A stretch of DNA of 64,000 bases from JAOPZW01 sp963807305 (GCA_963807305.1 CAWEBN010000011.1:248001-312000); one strand, 5' to 3'; positions 26,368-35,159 are shown, counted from the first letter of the stretch. The notes: generated from the letters alone by a model not told the origin. Numbers and translations are program-made.

Positions 26368-26393
26368 GCCGGCAACCCTAACCCCAGGGATCC

Positions 26394-27584
26394 ATGAGCA
26401 CCGAGATCGCCGCCGCCGCGTCCACCCTGACCCCCGAGCAGGCCGAGCTTCAGGCCCGCGCGCGCACCTTCGTCGAGGAGGTGCTGATGCCGCTCGAGGT
26501 CGAGGCCGAGCGTGCGCGCGGGCGCCTGCCCGCCGAGCGGATCGCCGAGATCCGCCACGCGGCGGTCGACCGGCGCCTGGGCGGCGGCCTGCACGCCGTC
26601 GAGCACGGCGGTCAGGGCTGGAGCCACACCGAGTGGTTCCTGGTCGAGGAGCAGCTCGGGCGCTGCACCAACGCGCTCTCGTGGCACATGCCGAGCGCCT
26701 ACAACGTCCTGGCCCACGGCACCCAGGCGCAGATCGACCGCTACCTCAAGCCCGCGCTGCGCGGCGAGCTGCACGACGCCTACGCGGTCACCGAGGAGCA
26801 CGCCGGCTCGGACCCGTCGCGGATCGCGACGACCGCCATACGCACCGAGGACGGCTGGCGCATCGACGGCGAGAAGTGGTTCGTGACCTACGGCGACGTC
26901 GCGCAGGTCTACATCGTCATGGCCAAGGCGCTCATCGACGGCAGCGAGCTGCCCACGCTCTTCCTCGTCGAGCGCGGGACGGCCGGCATCGAGGTGGTCG
27001 ACGACCCGCCCTTCACCCACAGCTACCCCCACGGCCACCCGACGCTGCGCTTCACCGGCGTCGAGGTCCGCGACGACGCCGTCATCGGGGGTCTCGGCGG
27101 CGGCGAGGACCTGCAGCGCGGCTGGTTCGCCGAGGAGCGCCTGGGCATCGCGGCCCGTGGCGTCGGGGCGATGTGGCGGCTGATCGAGGAGACGACGGCC
27201 TGGGCCCTCGAGCGCGAGCAGGGCGGCTCGCGGATCATGGACTACCAGGGCGTCTCCTTCCCGCTGGCCGATTCCGCGGCCGACGCAGCCGCCGGCCGCC
27301 TGCTCGGCCTCGAGGTTGCGCGGCTGGTCGACGCCGGCGCCGACCCCAAGGTCGTGCACGCCAAGGCCGCGATGGCCAAGCTCTTCGTCAGCGAGGCCGC
27401 CAACCGCTGCGCCGACCGCGCCGTGCAGATCTTCGGCGGGCGCGGCTACACGCGCACGAACGTCGCCGAGCGCCTGTGGCGCGAGCTGCGCGTCGACCGC
27501 ATCTGGGAGGGCACGAGCGAGATCCAGCGCCTGATCGTGGCGCGCGCCCTCGAGCGCCGCGGCGTGGAGCGCGTGCTGCATTGA
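26394..27584 (+). CDS. Acyl-CoA dehydrogenase
   Basis: A 396-residue flavoenzyme of the ACAD fold: helical N-domain, beta middle domain (AVTEEHAGSDPS near 123, the FAD/substrate loop) and helical C-domain with catalytic-base motif IWEGTSEIQRL. It introduces an alpha-beta double bond into an acyl-CoA, passing electrons to ETF. ATG 26394 is divergent from a TetR gene 26 bases away. The acyl-CoA synthetase follows with a TTGA overlap, so the pair probably activates and oxidises one acid. Confidence 0.93.
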   Translation: MSTEIAAAASTLTPEQAELQARARTFVEEVLMPLEVEAERARGRLPAERIAEIRHAAVDRRLGGGLHAVEHGGQGWSHTEWFLVEEQLGRCTNALSWHMPSAYNVLAHGTQAQIDRYLKPALRGELHDAYAVTEEHAGSDPSRIATTAIRTEDGWRIDGEKWFVTYGDVAQVYIVMAKALIDGSELPTLFLVERGTAGIEVVDDPPFTHSYPHGHPTLRFTGVEVRDDAVIGGLGGGEDLQRGWFAEERLGIAARGVGAMWRLIEETTAWALEREQGGSRIMDYQGVSFPLADSAADAAAGRLLGLEVARLVDAGADPKVVHAKAAMAKLFVSEAANRCADRAVQIFGGRGYTRTNVAERLWRELRVDRIWEGTSEIQRLIVARALERRGVERVLH

Positions 27585-29665
27585 GGGATCTGACGCCACT
27601 GCTCGCGCCGCGCTCGATCGCCGTCGTCGGCGCCACCAGCCGGCCCGGCGCCTACGCCGACGAGACGCTGCGCAACCTCAGGCGTACGGGCTTCCGCGGG
27701 CGCGTGTGGGGCGTGCACCCGACGCGCCGGCGCGTGCACGGGCGCACCTGCGTGCCGACCGTGACCGACCTGCCCGAGCCCGTCGACGCGGTCGTCGTCG
27801 CCATCCCCGCGGCGGGCGTGCCCGAGGTGATCGAGCAGGCCGGCGCGCGCGGATGCGGCGGCGCGGTCGTCTACGCGGCGGGCTTCGGCGAGACGCCGGA
27901 CGGCGAGGGTCTGGAGGCCGCCCTGCGTACCGCGGCCGACCGTCACGACCTTCCGGTGTGCGGACCCAACTGCGACGGGATCGTCGCCTTCCACGACCGC
28001 GCGGCGCTCTGGGGCGATGCGCTCGTGCCGGGTGAGCCCGGCCATGTCGCGGTCGTCTCGCAGAGCGGCAACGTCGCGGTCAACGCGCTGGCCGCGCGCC
28101 GCGGCCTGCGCCTGCACACCGTGGTCTCGTGCGGCAACCAGGCCGTCGTCGACGCCGGCGACTGGCTCCACGCCATCGCTCAGCGCGACGGGGTGCGCTC
28201 GGTCGCCCTCTTCCTGGAGAGCGACGGCGACGGCGCGCGGCTGTGCGAGGCGCTCGCGCTGTGCGCCGACGCCGGCATCGGCGTCGCGGTGCTCAAGGTC
28301 GGGGCCTCGGCCGCCGGTGCGAGCGCCGCCGCGGCGCATACCGGCGCGGTGGCCGGCGACCACGCCGCCTTCCGCGCACTGGTGCAGGAGGCCGGCGGCG
28401 CGTGGGCGCACGACGTGCACGACCTGCTCGAGCTGGCCAAGGCGCTCGCGGTCCGCGGCGCGCGCCCGCGCGGCGACGGCGGGCTGGCCATCCTCACCTG
28501 CTCGGGTGGCGACTCCGGGCTCGGAGCCGACGAGGCGCAGCGCCTCGGCCTCGAGCTGCCCGCCCTGCGCCCCGACACGGCCGAGCGCGTGCGCGCGCTG
28601 CTGCCGGCGGCGGCCACCGTCGCCAATCCGCTCGACTACACGGCCATCATCTGGGGCGAGGTCGAGACGCTGCGCGACATGATCGCCGCCGTCGGCGAGG
28701 ACCCGGGCATCGACCACGTGCTCGCGTTCTACGACCAGCCCCAGGGGCTCGAAGGGGCGGTGCGCGAGAGCTGGGACGCGGTGCGCGAGGGGATCCGCGC
28801 GGGCGCGGCGGCGAGCCCGGTGCCGACGCTCGTCGCCTCGACCCTGCCCGAGCTGCTCGACGACGAGGCGGCGTGGGAGCTCGCCGGCGCTGACGTGGCG
28901 GCCGTCGCCGGCCTGCGCACCGCGCTGGCCTGCGCGGCGGCCCTGCGCCAGGCGCCGGGCGACGCCGCTCGCCTGCGGGCGATGGCCGCGGCCGCGGCGC
29001 GCGGGCGCGACGAGGCTCCCGGGCCGTGGCTCGACGAGGCGAGCGCCAAAGCGCTGCTGGCCGGCGCGGGCATCCGCGTGCCGCCGGGGCGCATCGCCCG
29101 CGACGAGGACGACGCGGCCGAGATCTTCGCTCGTCTGGGGCGCCCCGTCGCGCTCAAGCTCGTGGCCGCCGGGCTGCGCCACAAGACCGAGGCCGGCGCC
29201 GTGGCGCTGGGGCTCGAGGACGAGCGCAACGTGCGCTGGGCCTATCGCGACCTCGTGCGCGCGAACGGCCACTCCCGCGCCGACGCGCGGGTCCTCGTCG
29301 AGGCCATGGCGCCGCCCGGGATCGAGCTGCTCGTCAGCGCGCGCCGCGATGCCGTCGTGCCCGTCCTCACCGTCGGGCTGGGCGGCGTCTGGACCGAGGC
29401 CTTCGGCGACGTCGCCGTCGTCCCGCTGCCCGCCGACGCCGCGCGCGTCGAGCGCGCGCTGCGCTCCCTGCGCGCCGCCCCGCTGCTGGCCGGCACGCGC
29501 ACCGGCGCCCCGGCCGATGTCGCGGCCGCTGCCGCGCTCGCCGCGCGCGCGGGCGCGCTGCTGCTCGACCAGGGCCTCGAGCTGCTCGAGCTCAACCCCG
29601 TGCTCGTCAACGCCCGCGGCGCCGTCGCGGTCGATGCTGTCATCAGAACAGGAGCCCAGAGATGA
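27581..29665 (+). CDS. NDP-forming acyl-CoA synthetase (fused alpha/beta)
   Basis: A 694-residue ADP-forming acyl-CoA synthetase: CoA-binding Rossmann domain (SIAVVGATSRPG near 13), succinyl-CoA-ligase-like domains with the phospho-His region (SGGDSGLGADEA), and a C-terminal ATP-grasp domain (from about 485). It makes acyl-CoA from acid, CoA and ATP through a phospho-His. The start is TTG 27581, overlapping the dehydrogenase stop (TTGA); no ATG or GTG lies near the fold's beginning. The next flavoprotein overlaps its stop by ATGA. Confidence 0.9.
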   Translation: MRDLTPLLAPRSIAVVGATSRPGAYADETLRNLRRTGFRGRVWGVHPTRRRVHGRTCVPTVTDLPEPVDAVVVAIPAAGVPEVIEQAGARGCGGAVVYAAGFGETPDGEGLEAALRTAADRHDLPVCGPNCDGIVAFHDRAALWGDALVPGEPGHVAVVSQSGNVAVNALAARRGLRLHTVVSCGNQAVVDAGDWLHAIAQRDGVRSVALFLESDGDGARLCEALALCADAGIGVAVLKVGASAAGASAAAAHTGAVAGDHAAFRALVQEAGGAWAHDVHDLLELAKALAVRGARPRGDGGLAILTCSGGDSGLGADEAQRLGLELPALRPDTAERVRALLPAAATVANPLDYTAIIWGEVETLRDMIAAVGEDPGIDHVLAFYDQPQGLEGAVRESWDAVREGIRAGAAASPVPTLVASTLPELLDDEAAWELAGADVAAVAGLRTALACAAALRQAPGDAARLRAMAAAAARGRDEAPGPWLDEASAKALLAGAGIRVPPGRIARDEDDAAEIFARLGRPVALKLVAAGLRHKTEAGAVALGLEDERNVRWAYRDLVRANGHSRADARVLVEAMAPPGIELLVSARRDAVVPVLTVGLGGVWTEAFGDVAVVPLPADAARVERALRSLRAAPLLAGTRTGAPADVAAAAALAARAGALLLDQGLELLELNPVLVNARGAVAVDAVIRTGAQR

Positions 29666-31269
29666 ACGACATCGCAGCCCGGCTCGGCGAGGTCGGGCTC
29701 CCCGAGCCGCTGTCCGAGCTCGCCGCGCGCGAGTGGGACGCCGTCGTCGTGGGCGGCGGCCACAACGGCCTGACCGCCGCGGCCTACCTCGCGCGCGCCG
29801 GCAGCTCGGTGCTCGTGCTCGAGCGCCGTGAGCGCCTGGGCGGTGCCTGCACGCTCGAGCGCCCGTTCCCCGACGAGCGCTTCGTCGTCAGCCCGTGCGC
29901 ATACGTTGTGGGCCTGCTCGACGAGCTCGTGATCTCCGAGCTCGACCTGCGCCGCCGCGGGTTTCAGTGCTTCGTGGCCGACCCCAACCTGTGGGTCCCG
30001 TTCGAGGACGGGACGGCCTTCGGGCAGTGGCTCGACGACGAGCGCACCGAGCGCAACCTTCGCGACCTCGGCGTGGTTCCCAAGGACATCGAGGGCTACT
30101 GGGCCTATGAGCACCTGTTCGACGAGATCCGCCGCAAGCTGCGCACCGGCGCACGCGACACGTGGGTGGGCGAGACGCCGACGCGCGCGGAGATCGAGGA
30201 GCTGCTGGGCGGCGAGCAGACGATGCTCGACGTCGTCTTCAGCGCCTCGATCGCCGAGGTGCTCGACGACCACGTGAGCGACCAGCGGCTGAAGGACGCG
30301 CTCTTCGGCCAGGGCGTGATCGCCGCCTACGGCGGACCCAAGGACGCCGGCACGGCGTCGATCAAGCTCATGCACTTCCAGGGCGACCTCGAGGGCCAGG
30401 GCCCCGTGTGGGGCTACGTCAAGGGCGGGATGGGGATGGTCAGCTTCGCGCTGGCCGACGCTGCGCGCGAGGCGGGCGCCGTGCTCGCCTGCGGCGTGCC
30501 GGTGGCGGCCGTCGAGCCCGACGCCGGCGTCGTGCTCGAGGACGGCACCCGCATCCGGGCGCGCACCGTGCTCTGCAACGCCGACCCCAAAGTCGCGCTC
30601 TCGCTCCTGGAAGGTCAGGACGTGCCCGACGACTACCGCCGCCGCCTGGAGGACTGGAAGGTGCGCAGCCCGGTGGTCAAGTTCAACGCGGCGCTCAACG
30701 CGCTGCCCGACTGGACCGCCGCGCCGGGGGAGATGTGGCCCGCGCGCGCGACGATCGACGTCACCGGCGGTCTGGAGGACGCCCAGCGCGCCTTCGAGGC
30801 CTGCGAGCGCGGCGAGCCCGCCGTGGGCTTCGGCGAGGTCTATCTGCAGACCGGCTACGACCCGTCGCCCGCGCCCACGGGCAAGCACCTGCTCAGCGTG
30901 TTCGGCCAGTACGCGCCCTACGATCTCGCCGAGGGGACGTGGGACAGCCGCCGCGAGGAGGTGGCGCGCCAGTTCATCGACCTCATCGACCGCTTCGCGC
31001 CGGGCTTCGAGCAGCGCATCGAGGCCTACGAGGTCCTCGGGCCGCCCGACATCGAGCACCGCATCGGCCTCACCGGCGGCAACATCTTCCAGGGCGAGGT
31101 CACCCCGGACCAGATGTGGGAGCAGCGCCTCACGCCCCGCACGCCGGTGGCGGGCCTCTACTTCTGCGGCGCCGCGACGCACCCCGGCGGGAGCGTCATC
31201 GCCCTCAACGGCCGCAACGCCGCCATGGCCGTCCTCGCCGACCAGCGGGAGCCGGCGACCGCGCGATGA
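29662..31269 (+). CDS. Phytoene-desaturase-like FAD-dependent oxidoreductase (PYROXD2 type), second copy
   Basis: A 535-residue paralogue of the flavoprotein at 18547-20220: dinucleotide motif VVGGGHNGLTAAAYLARAG (about 28-46) and C-terminal YFCGAATHPGGSVIAL. The two share architecture and motifs but differ enough to have separate substrates. ATG 29662 overlaps the synthetase stop. Its own stop overlaps micropeptide copy 3 (ATGA 31266-31269). Confidence 0.88.
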   Translation: MNDIAARLGEVGLPEPLSELAAREWDAVVVGGGHNGLTAAAYLARAGSSVLVLERRERLGGACTLERPFPDERFVVSPCAYVVGLLDELVISELDLRRRGFQCFVADPNLWVPFEDGTAFGQWLDDERTERNLRDLGVVPKDIEGYWAYEHLFDEIRRKLRTGARDTWVGETPTRAEIEELLGGEQTMLDVVFSASIAEVLDDHVSDQRLKDALFGQGVIAAYGGPKDAGTASIKLMHFQGDLEGQGPVWGYVKGGMGMVSFALADAAREAGAVLACGVPVAAVEPDAGVVLEDGTRIRARTVLCNADPKVALSLLEGQDVPDDYRRRLEDWKVRSPVVKFNAALNALPDWTAAPGEMWPARATIDVTGGLEDAQRAFEACERGEPAVGFGEVYLQTGYDPSPAPTGKHLLSVFGQYAPYDLAEGTWDSRREEVARQFIDLIDRFAPGFEQRIEAYEVLGPPDIEHRIGLTGGNIFQGEVTPDQMWEQRLTPRTPVAGLYFCGAATHPGGSVIALNGRNAAMAVLADQREPATAR

Positions 31270-31328
31270 CAGCGCGTCATTGCTCGTCCGTGGCCGTGGC
31301 CACATCGGGAAGCTGGTGCTCGCGATGA
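31266..31328 (+). CDS. MTARHCS micropeptide, cassette copy 3
   Basis: A 20-codon ORF beginning MTARHCSSV and ending CSR. Start overlaps the flavoprotein stop by ATGA and stop overlaps copy 4 by ATGA. It contains the hairpin GTGGC-CGTG-GCCAC (within 31290-31304). The start codon also lies in an 8-base stem (GCGATGAC / GTCATTGC, one G-T pair). A tandem neighbour, copy 4, follows at exactly 59 bases. Confidence 0.55.
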   Translation: MTARHCSSVAVATSGSWCSR

Positions 31329-31387
31329 CAGCGCGTCATTGCTCGTCCATGGTGCCGGCCATCTCGGAAAGCGGGTGCTCGCGATGA
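31325..31387 (+). CDS. MTARHCS micropeptide, cassette copy 4
   Basis: A 20-codon ORF beginning MTARHCSSM and ending GCSR, tandem with copy 3 and sharing its first 22 bases and last 10 bases almost exactly, with a divergent middle. Its stop overlaps the ATG of the DAO-type oxidase (31384). GGAAAG about 14 bases before that ATG could be the oxidase ribosome site. Confidence 0.55.
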   Translation: MTARHCSSMVPAISESGCSR

Positions 31388-32580
31388 GCGAGAGCGCGGA
31401 CCTCGTCATCGTCGGCGCCGGGACGGTCGGCGGCTGGGCCTCGGTCTTCGCGCGCGAGGACGGCGCCGGGCGCGTGGTCGTGGTGGACGCCGCCACCGCC
31501 GGCCAGGGCGCGAGCTCGCGCGCGGCGGGCATGGTCCGCACGCAGGGCGGGACGCCGACGGCCGTCGACCTCGGGCGCTGGACCGTCGGCTTCTACCTCC
31601 GCCAGCACGAGCGCTACGGCATCGACTCGGACTTCCGCGCGCTGGGCTACCTCATCGTCGCCACCAGCGAGGACGACGTCCGCGCCGCGCACCTGCGCCT
31701 GGCCATGCAGAACGAGCGCGGCCTCGATGCGCGCTGGGTGACGCCGGCCCAGGCCGCCGAGCTGTTGCCGCTGCTCGATCCGCAGCGCATCCTCGGCGCG
31801 ACGTTCTGCGAGCAGGACGGCGCCATAAGCCCGCCGCGCAACGTGGCGGCCTACCTCGTGATGATGCGCGAGCACGGCGTGCGCCTGCGCGAGCGCGCGC
31901 CGGTGGTGCGGCTGCGCGTCCAGGGCGGCCGGGTGACCGGAGTCGAGACGCCCGACGGCGTCATCGCCGCCGAGCACGTCATCCTCGCCGGCGGCGTGGG
32001 CCAGGGCGCGCTGGGCGCGATGGCCGGCGTCGCGCCGCCGGTGGGCGGCGTGCGCCATCACGTGTTCGTCACGAGCCCGGCGCCCGAGCTCGCGGCCGGC
32101 CCGCTGCCGATGGGCTTCGACGTCGAGGCCGGCCTGTACTGGCGTCAGGAGGAGGGCGGCCTGCTCTTCGGGATCAGCGATCCGGGCGAGGCGCCTGGCG
32201 AGGCCCGCGGGATCGACGAAGCCACCCAGCACGCCGCTCGCGAGCACCTCGCCCGACTGCTGCCGATGACCCGGGCACTGGGGCTGCGCAAGGCGTGGGC
32301 GGCCACGATCGACTACACGCCCGACCACCTGCCGATCCTCGGTCCGGCGCTCGGACAGGGCGGCGAGCCGATCGAGGGGCTCACCGTCGCCTCGGCGGCG
32401 GGCCACGGGATGATGTGGGGTCCCGCGGTGGCGCGCATCGCCGTCGACCTCGCGCTGCACGGGGCGACCGTCGTGACCGACGTGTCCTTCCTGGGCCTCG
32501 ATCGCTTCGACGCCGCCGGGCGCAGCAGCCTGGCGGCCGACCCGATAGCGCTGCCGTTCCCCTCTGCGATCGGCCCCTGA
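31384..32580 (+). CDS. DAO-type FAD-dependent oxidoreductase
   Basis: A 398-residue flavoprotein of the D-amino-acid/sarcosine/dimethylglycine oxidase group: FAD motif VIVGAGTVGGWAS (about 7-19) and C-terminal DYTPDHLPILGPA and GHGMMWGPA typical of sarcosine-oxidase-like enzymes. It probably oxidises a secondary or tertiary amine, in keeping with a polyamine-type transporter upstream. ATG 31384 is fixed by overlap with micropeptide copy 4; an in-frame start at 31339 would lie inside that peptide. Confidence 0.88.
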   Translation: MSESADLVIVGAGTVGGWASVFAREDGAGRVVVVDAATAGQGASSRAAGMVRTQGGTPTAVDLGRWTVGFYLRQHERYGIDSDFRALGYLIVATSEDDVRAAHLRLAMQNERGLDARWVTPAQAAELLPLLDPQRILGATFCEQDGAISPPRNVAAYLVMMREHGVRLRERAPVVRLRVQGGRVTGVETPDGVIAAEHVILAGGVGQGALGAMAGVAPPVGGVRHHVFVTSPAPELAAGPLPMGFDVEAGLYWRQEEGGLLFGISDPGEAPGEARGIDEATQHAAREHLARLLPMTRALGLRKAWAATIDYTPDHLPILGPALGQGGEPIEGLTVASAAGHGMMWGPAVARIAVDLALHGATVVTDVSFLGLDRFDAAGRSSLAADPIALPFPSAIGP

Positions 32581-32630
32581 CGTGCCCGCCGTTGGCCGTG
32601 CATCCGGTGCACCGGCCTCCCGGACCGTTC

Positions 32631-32636
32631 TAGGAT
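32631..32636 (+). promoter_or_regulatory. -10 element of the STAS gene
   Basis: TAGGAT (32631-32636) lies 7 bases before ATG 32644. The more upstream ATG at 32635 falls inside this hexamer, which argues that 32644 is the real start. Confidence 0.5.
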
Positions 32637-32643
32637 GGCGCGC

Positions 32644-32997
32644 ATGAACAACGGCGTGCTGCCACAGCGGCCGGAGTTCGAGGTGACCGTCAGCACGGAC
32701 GATGGCGTTCGCGTCGTCGCCGTGACCGGCGAACTCGACCTCGACACCATGGTTGAGCTCAACGAGGTCCTCGCCGCCGACAACGGGCTGTGGGCGACGA
32801 CGGTCGTCGACCTCCGGGGGCTGACCTTCATCGACTCCTCGGGCGTGAGCGGCGTCCTGGCGGCTGCGCGCCGCGCCCGCGACGCCGGCGCGCGTTTCGT
32901 CTGCGTGCCGGGGCCGCCGCAGATCCGGCGCGTCTTCGAGCTGACCGGGGTCGACACGGTGCTCGAATGGGTCGGCGCTCCGGGCGAGGTCGCCTGA
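32644..32997 (+). CDS. STAS-domain protein (anti-anti-sigma factor type)
   Basis: A 117-residue single-domain STAS protein. The phosphorylatable Ser region reads DLRGLTFIDSSGVSGVL (Ser near 61), the key site that anti-sigma kinases modify to release or capture sigma factor. No anti-sigma kinase gene is adjacent, so the partner is elsewhere. Start ATG 32644 is preferred over ATG 32635 because of the -10 element. Confidence 0.88.
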   Translation: MNNGVLPQRPEFEVTVSTDDGVRVVAVTGELDLDTMVELNEVLAADNGLWATTVVDLRGLTFIDSSGVSGVLAAARRARDAGARFVCVPGPPQIRRVFELTGVDTVLEWVGAPGEVA

Positions 32998-33025
32998 GCG
33001 GGAACCGCGGCGCGCCGCGCGGGGT

Positions 33026-33511
33026 ATGGGGGACGTGACCACGTTGCGCTGGATCGCCGCGCTGATCGTCGTCGGCGCCGTGGCGGTCGCTCCGGCCGGC
33101 GCCGGGTCGTCGCCCGCGCCGGCCTGCCGCTCGGTGGTCCACAAGGGCGTCCTGCCGGCCTGGGCGCGCACCGGCTTCTCCGATCCGCGCCCGCGCCTGC
33201 CGCACGTGCTCGGGCGCTCGGGCGAGATCGCGGCGCTCGTCTTCGGCTACCCGCTGCGCTCACCGGCGCAGAAGGACCGCGGCAACAAGATCCTTTGGGT
33301 CTCGCGCCGCCAGGTGAAGCCGCTGTCGGACCTGCGCATCCGCGCCCAGCGCATGGACGGCCGCCGGCGCGTCGGGCACCCGGTCACGCGCGTGGTGGTC
33401 GGGGGCCCTGGGCCGTCGGGCATCGACCTCCCGGCGCCCGGCTGCTGGCGGCTGACGCTGCGCTGGTCCGGACGCAGCGACGAGCTCGATCTGCGCTACG
33501 TCAGTCCCTAG
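33026..33511 (+). CDS. Secreted hypothetical protein
   Basis: A 161-residue protein with a Sec-type signal peptide (hydrophobic stretch IAALIVVGAVAVAPAGAG, cleavage about 26) and an exported basic domain with two Cys that could pair (PACRSV and GCWRLT). No known family recognised. GTG 33035 is an equally good start and would give a more typical signal. Its stop lies inside the convergent HD gene (11-base overlap). Confidence 0.6.
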   Translation: MGDVTTLRWIAALIVVGAVAVAPAGAGSSPAPACRSVVHKGVLPAWARTGFSDPRPRLPHVLGRSGEIAALVFGYPLRSPAQKDRGNKILWVSRRQVKPLSDLRIRAQRMDGRRRVGHPVTRVVVGGPGPSGIDLPAPGCWRLTLRWSGRSDELDLRYVSP

Positions 33512-34034
33512 TCGCGGCGACCCGCGCGATCAGCTCGTCGAGCTGCCTGCACAGGTCCGTCGCCAGGCCCGCGGTGAGCGCGAGCTGGAGCGTGACGGTG
33601 TAATGGCGCAGCGTGCGGTCGCTGACCGCGGACTCGGTGAGCAGCGCGTGGTTGAGCGTGGCGATCTTGTCGGCCACGGCAATGTCGATGACGGGCGAGC
33701 CGGCGGCGACGCTGCGGGTGCGCAGGTCTCGCTTGCGCTGCGCGAAGCGCCTGAGGGCGGGATCCTCCGTGAGGGCGCCGACCTTGGCGGCGATCGGCTC
33801 GCCGAACGCCTCGCGGATGTCGTCGACCGTCCGTGGCGTGTCCTCCACCACGTCGTGCAGGAGAGCGATGAGCTGCGTGTCCTCGTCGTAGCCCGCGCTG
33901 CGCAGCACGTCGGCCACCGCCTGCGCGTGCGGCAGGCCCTTGCCCTCGCGCACGGTGACGCCGTCGTAGGCGTCGAGGACATAGGCGATCGCGTCGGCGC
34001 GTACGGTGGAGGATGAGGTCAGGGAGGCGGCCAC
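33501..34034 (-). CDS. HD-domain phosphohydrolase (SpoT/MESH1-like)
   Basis: A 177-residue HD-fold protein: His in LPHAQAVADVL, the HD pair in IALLHDVVEDT, and a later Asp in DIAVADKIATL. This arrangement is that of small alarmone or nucleotide hydrolases related to the hydrolase half of SpoT. GTG 34034 is preferred to a longer frame (to 34118) because TATTCG, a weak -10, is 7 bases upstream and the added N-terminus is low-complexity basic. Substrate unknown. Confidence 0.75.
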   Translation of the reverse strand: MAASLTSSSTVRADAIAYVLDAYDGVTVREGKGLPHAQAVADVLRSAGYDEDTQLIALLHDVVEDTPRTVDDIREAFGEPIAAKVGALTEDPALRRFAQRKRDLRTRSVAAGSPVIDIAVADKIATLNHALLTESAVSDRTLRHYTVTLQLALTAGLATDLCRQLDELIARVAATRD

Positions 34035-34157
34035 GCGGCCGCGAATACTACGGGCCCGGCCGGCCCTTCGTGGCGCATGCGCGCTGATCGATAATCCACG
34101 CGCGGCCGGGGACGGCAACTAGAGTGCCCGGCGCGAGCACCCGACGCCGGAGGAATG

Positions 34158-35155
34158 ATGGCCAGACCGATCACGCTCTTCACAGGCCAGTGGGCCGACC
34201 TCACCCTCGACGACCTGGCAGGCAAGGCGTCGTCGTTCGGCTTCGACGGTCTCGAGCTTGCGTGCTGGGGCGACCACTTCGAGGTCGACCGCGCGGTGGC
34301 CGAGCCCGACTACGCCGCGGGCCGCCGCGAGCTGCTCGAGCGCCATGGCCTGGGGTGCTGGTCGATCGGCAACCACCTCGTCGGCCAGGCGGTGTGCGAC
34401 CCGATCGACGCGCGCCACAAGGGCGTGCTGGCGCCCGAGGTCTGGGGCGACGGCGACCCGGAGGGCGTGCGCACGCGCGCCGCCGAGCGGATGAAGGACA
34501 CCGCGCGCGCCGCCGCGGCCTTCGGGGTACCGGTCGTCACGGGCTTCACCGGCTCGCCCATCTGGCACCAGCTCTACTCCTTCCCGCCCAACGATTGGGC
34601 GCAGATCGAGCGCGGCTACGAGGAGTTCGCCGAGCGCTGGGGGCCGATCATCGACGTCTTCGACGCCGAGGGCGTGCGCTTCGCCCTCGAGGTTCATCCG
34701 ACCGAGATCGCCTACGACTTCGTGACCACACGCAAGACGCTGGCCGCCGTCGGCCGCCGCGAGGGCTTCGGGATCAACCTCGACCCGAGCCACTTCATCC
34801 CGCAGTTCCTCGACCCGGCGGCCTTCGCAGCCGAGTTCGCCGATCGCATCTACCACGTCCACGTCAAGGACTCGCAGGTCATGCTCGACGGCCGGCGCTC
34901 GATCCTCGGCTCGCACATCGACTTCGGCGAGGCCGACCGCGGCTGGACCTTCGTCTCCCCGGGCCACGGCGACGTCGACTTCGAGGCGCTCTTCCGCGTG
35001 CTGAACCGGATCGGCTACGACGGCCCGCTGTCGGTCGAGTGGGAGGACTCGGGCATGGACCGCGAGTGGGGCGCGGCCGACGCCGTCAGCTTCCTGCGCC
35101 AGACCGACTTCTCGCCCTCGTCGGTGGCCTTCGACGCGGCGTTCCAGGGGCCCGA

Positions 35156-35159
<4 letters not shown>
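34158..35159 (+). CDS. Sugar phosphate isomerase/epimerase (xylose-isomerase-like TIM barrel)
   Basis: A 333-residue AP-endonuclease-2-type TIM barrel. Metal ligands are expected in FALEVHPTEIAYD (Glu), NLDPSHFIPQ (Asp, His), VHVKDS (His) and SVEWED (Glu). It likely isomerises or epimerises a keto-sugar or inositol derivative. Ribosome site GGAGG (34149-34153) suits ATG 34158 better than ATG 34155. It heads a three-gene operon with a Gfo/Idh/MocA dehydrogenase and an SDR, a common sugar or inositol catabolic set. Confidence 0.88.

Noticed and set aside
31264..31283. Start-codon hairpin (GCGATGAC / GTCATTGC) as the sole reason for cassette conservation
   Set aside because: The stem is intact in copies 3 and 4 but has mismatches in copies 1 and 2 where the peptide is unchanged, so pairing alone does not explain it.
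31266..31328. Reading TGA at the cassette ends as selenocysteine
   Set aside because: Readthrough would not enter the next gene, which is in another frame, and no selenocysteine insertion element or Sec-type domain is seen.
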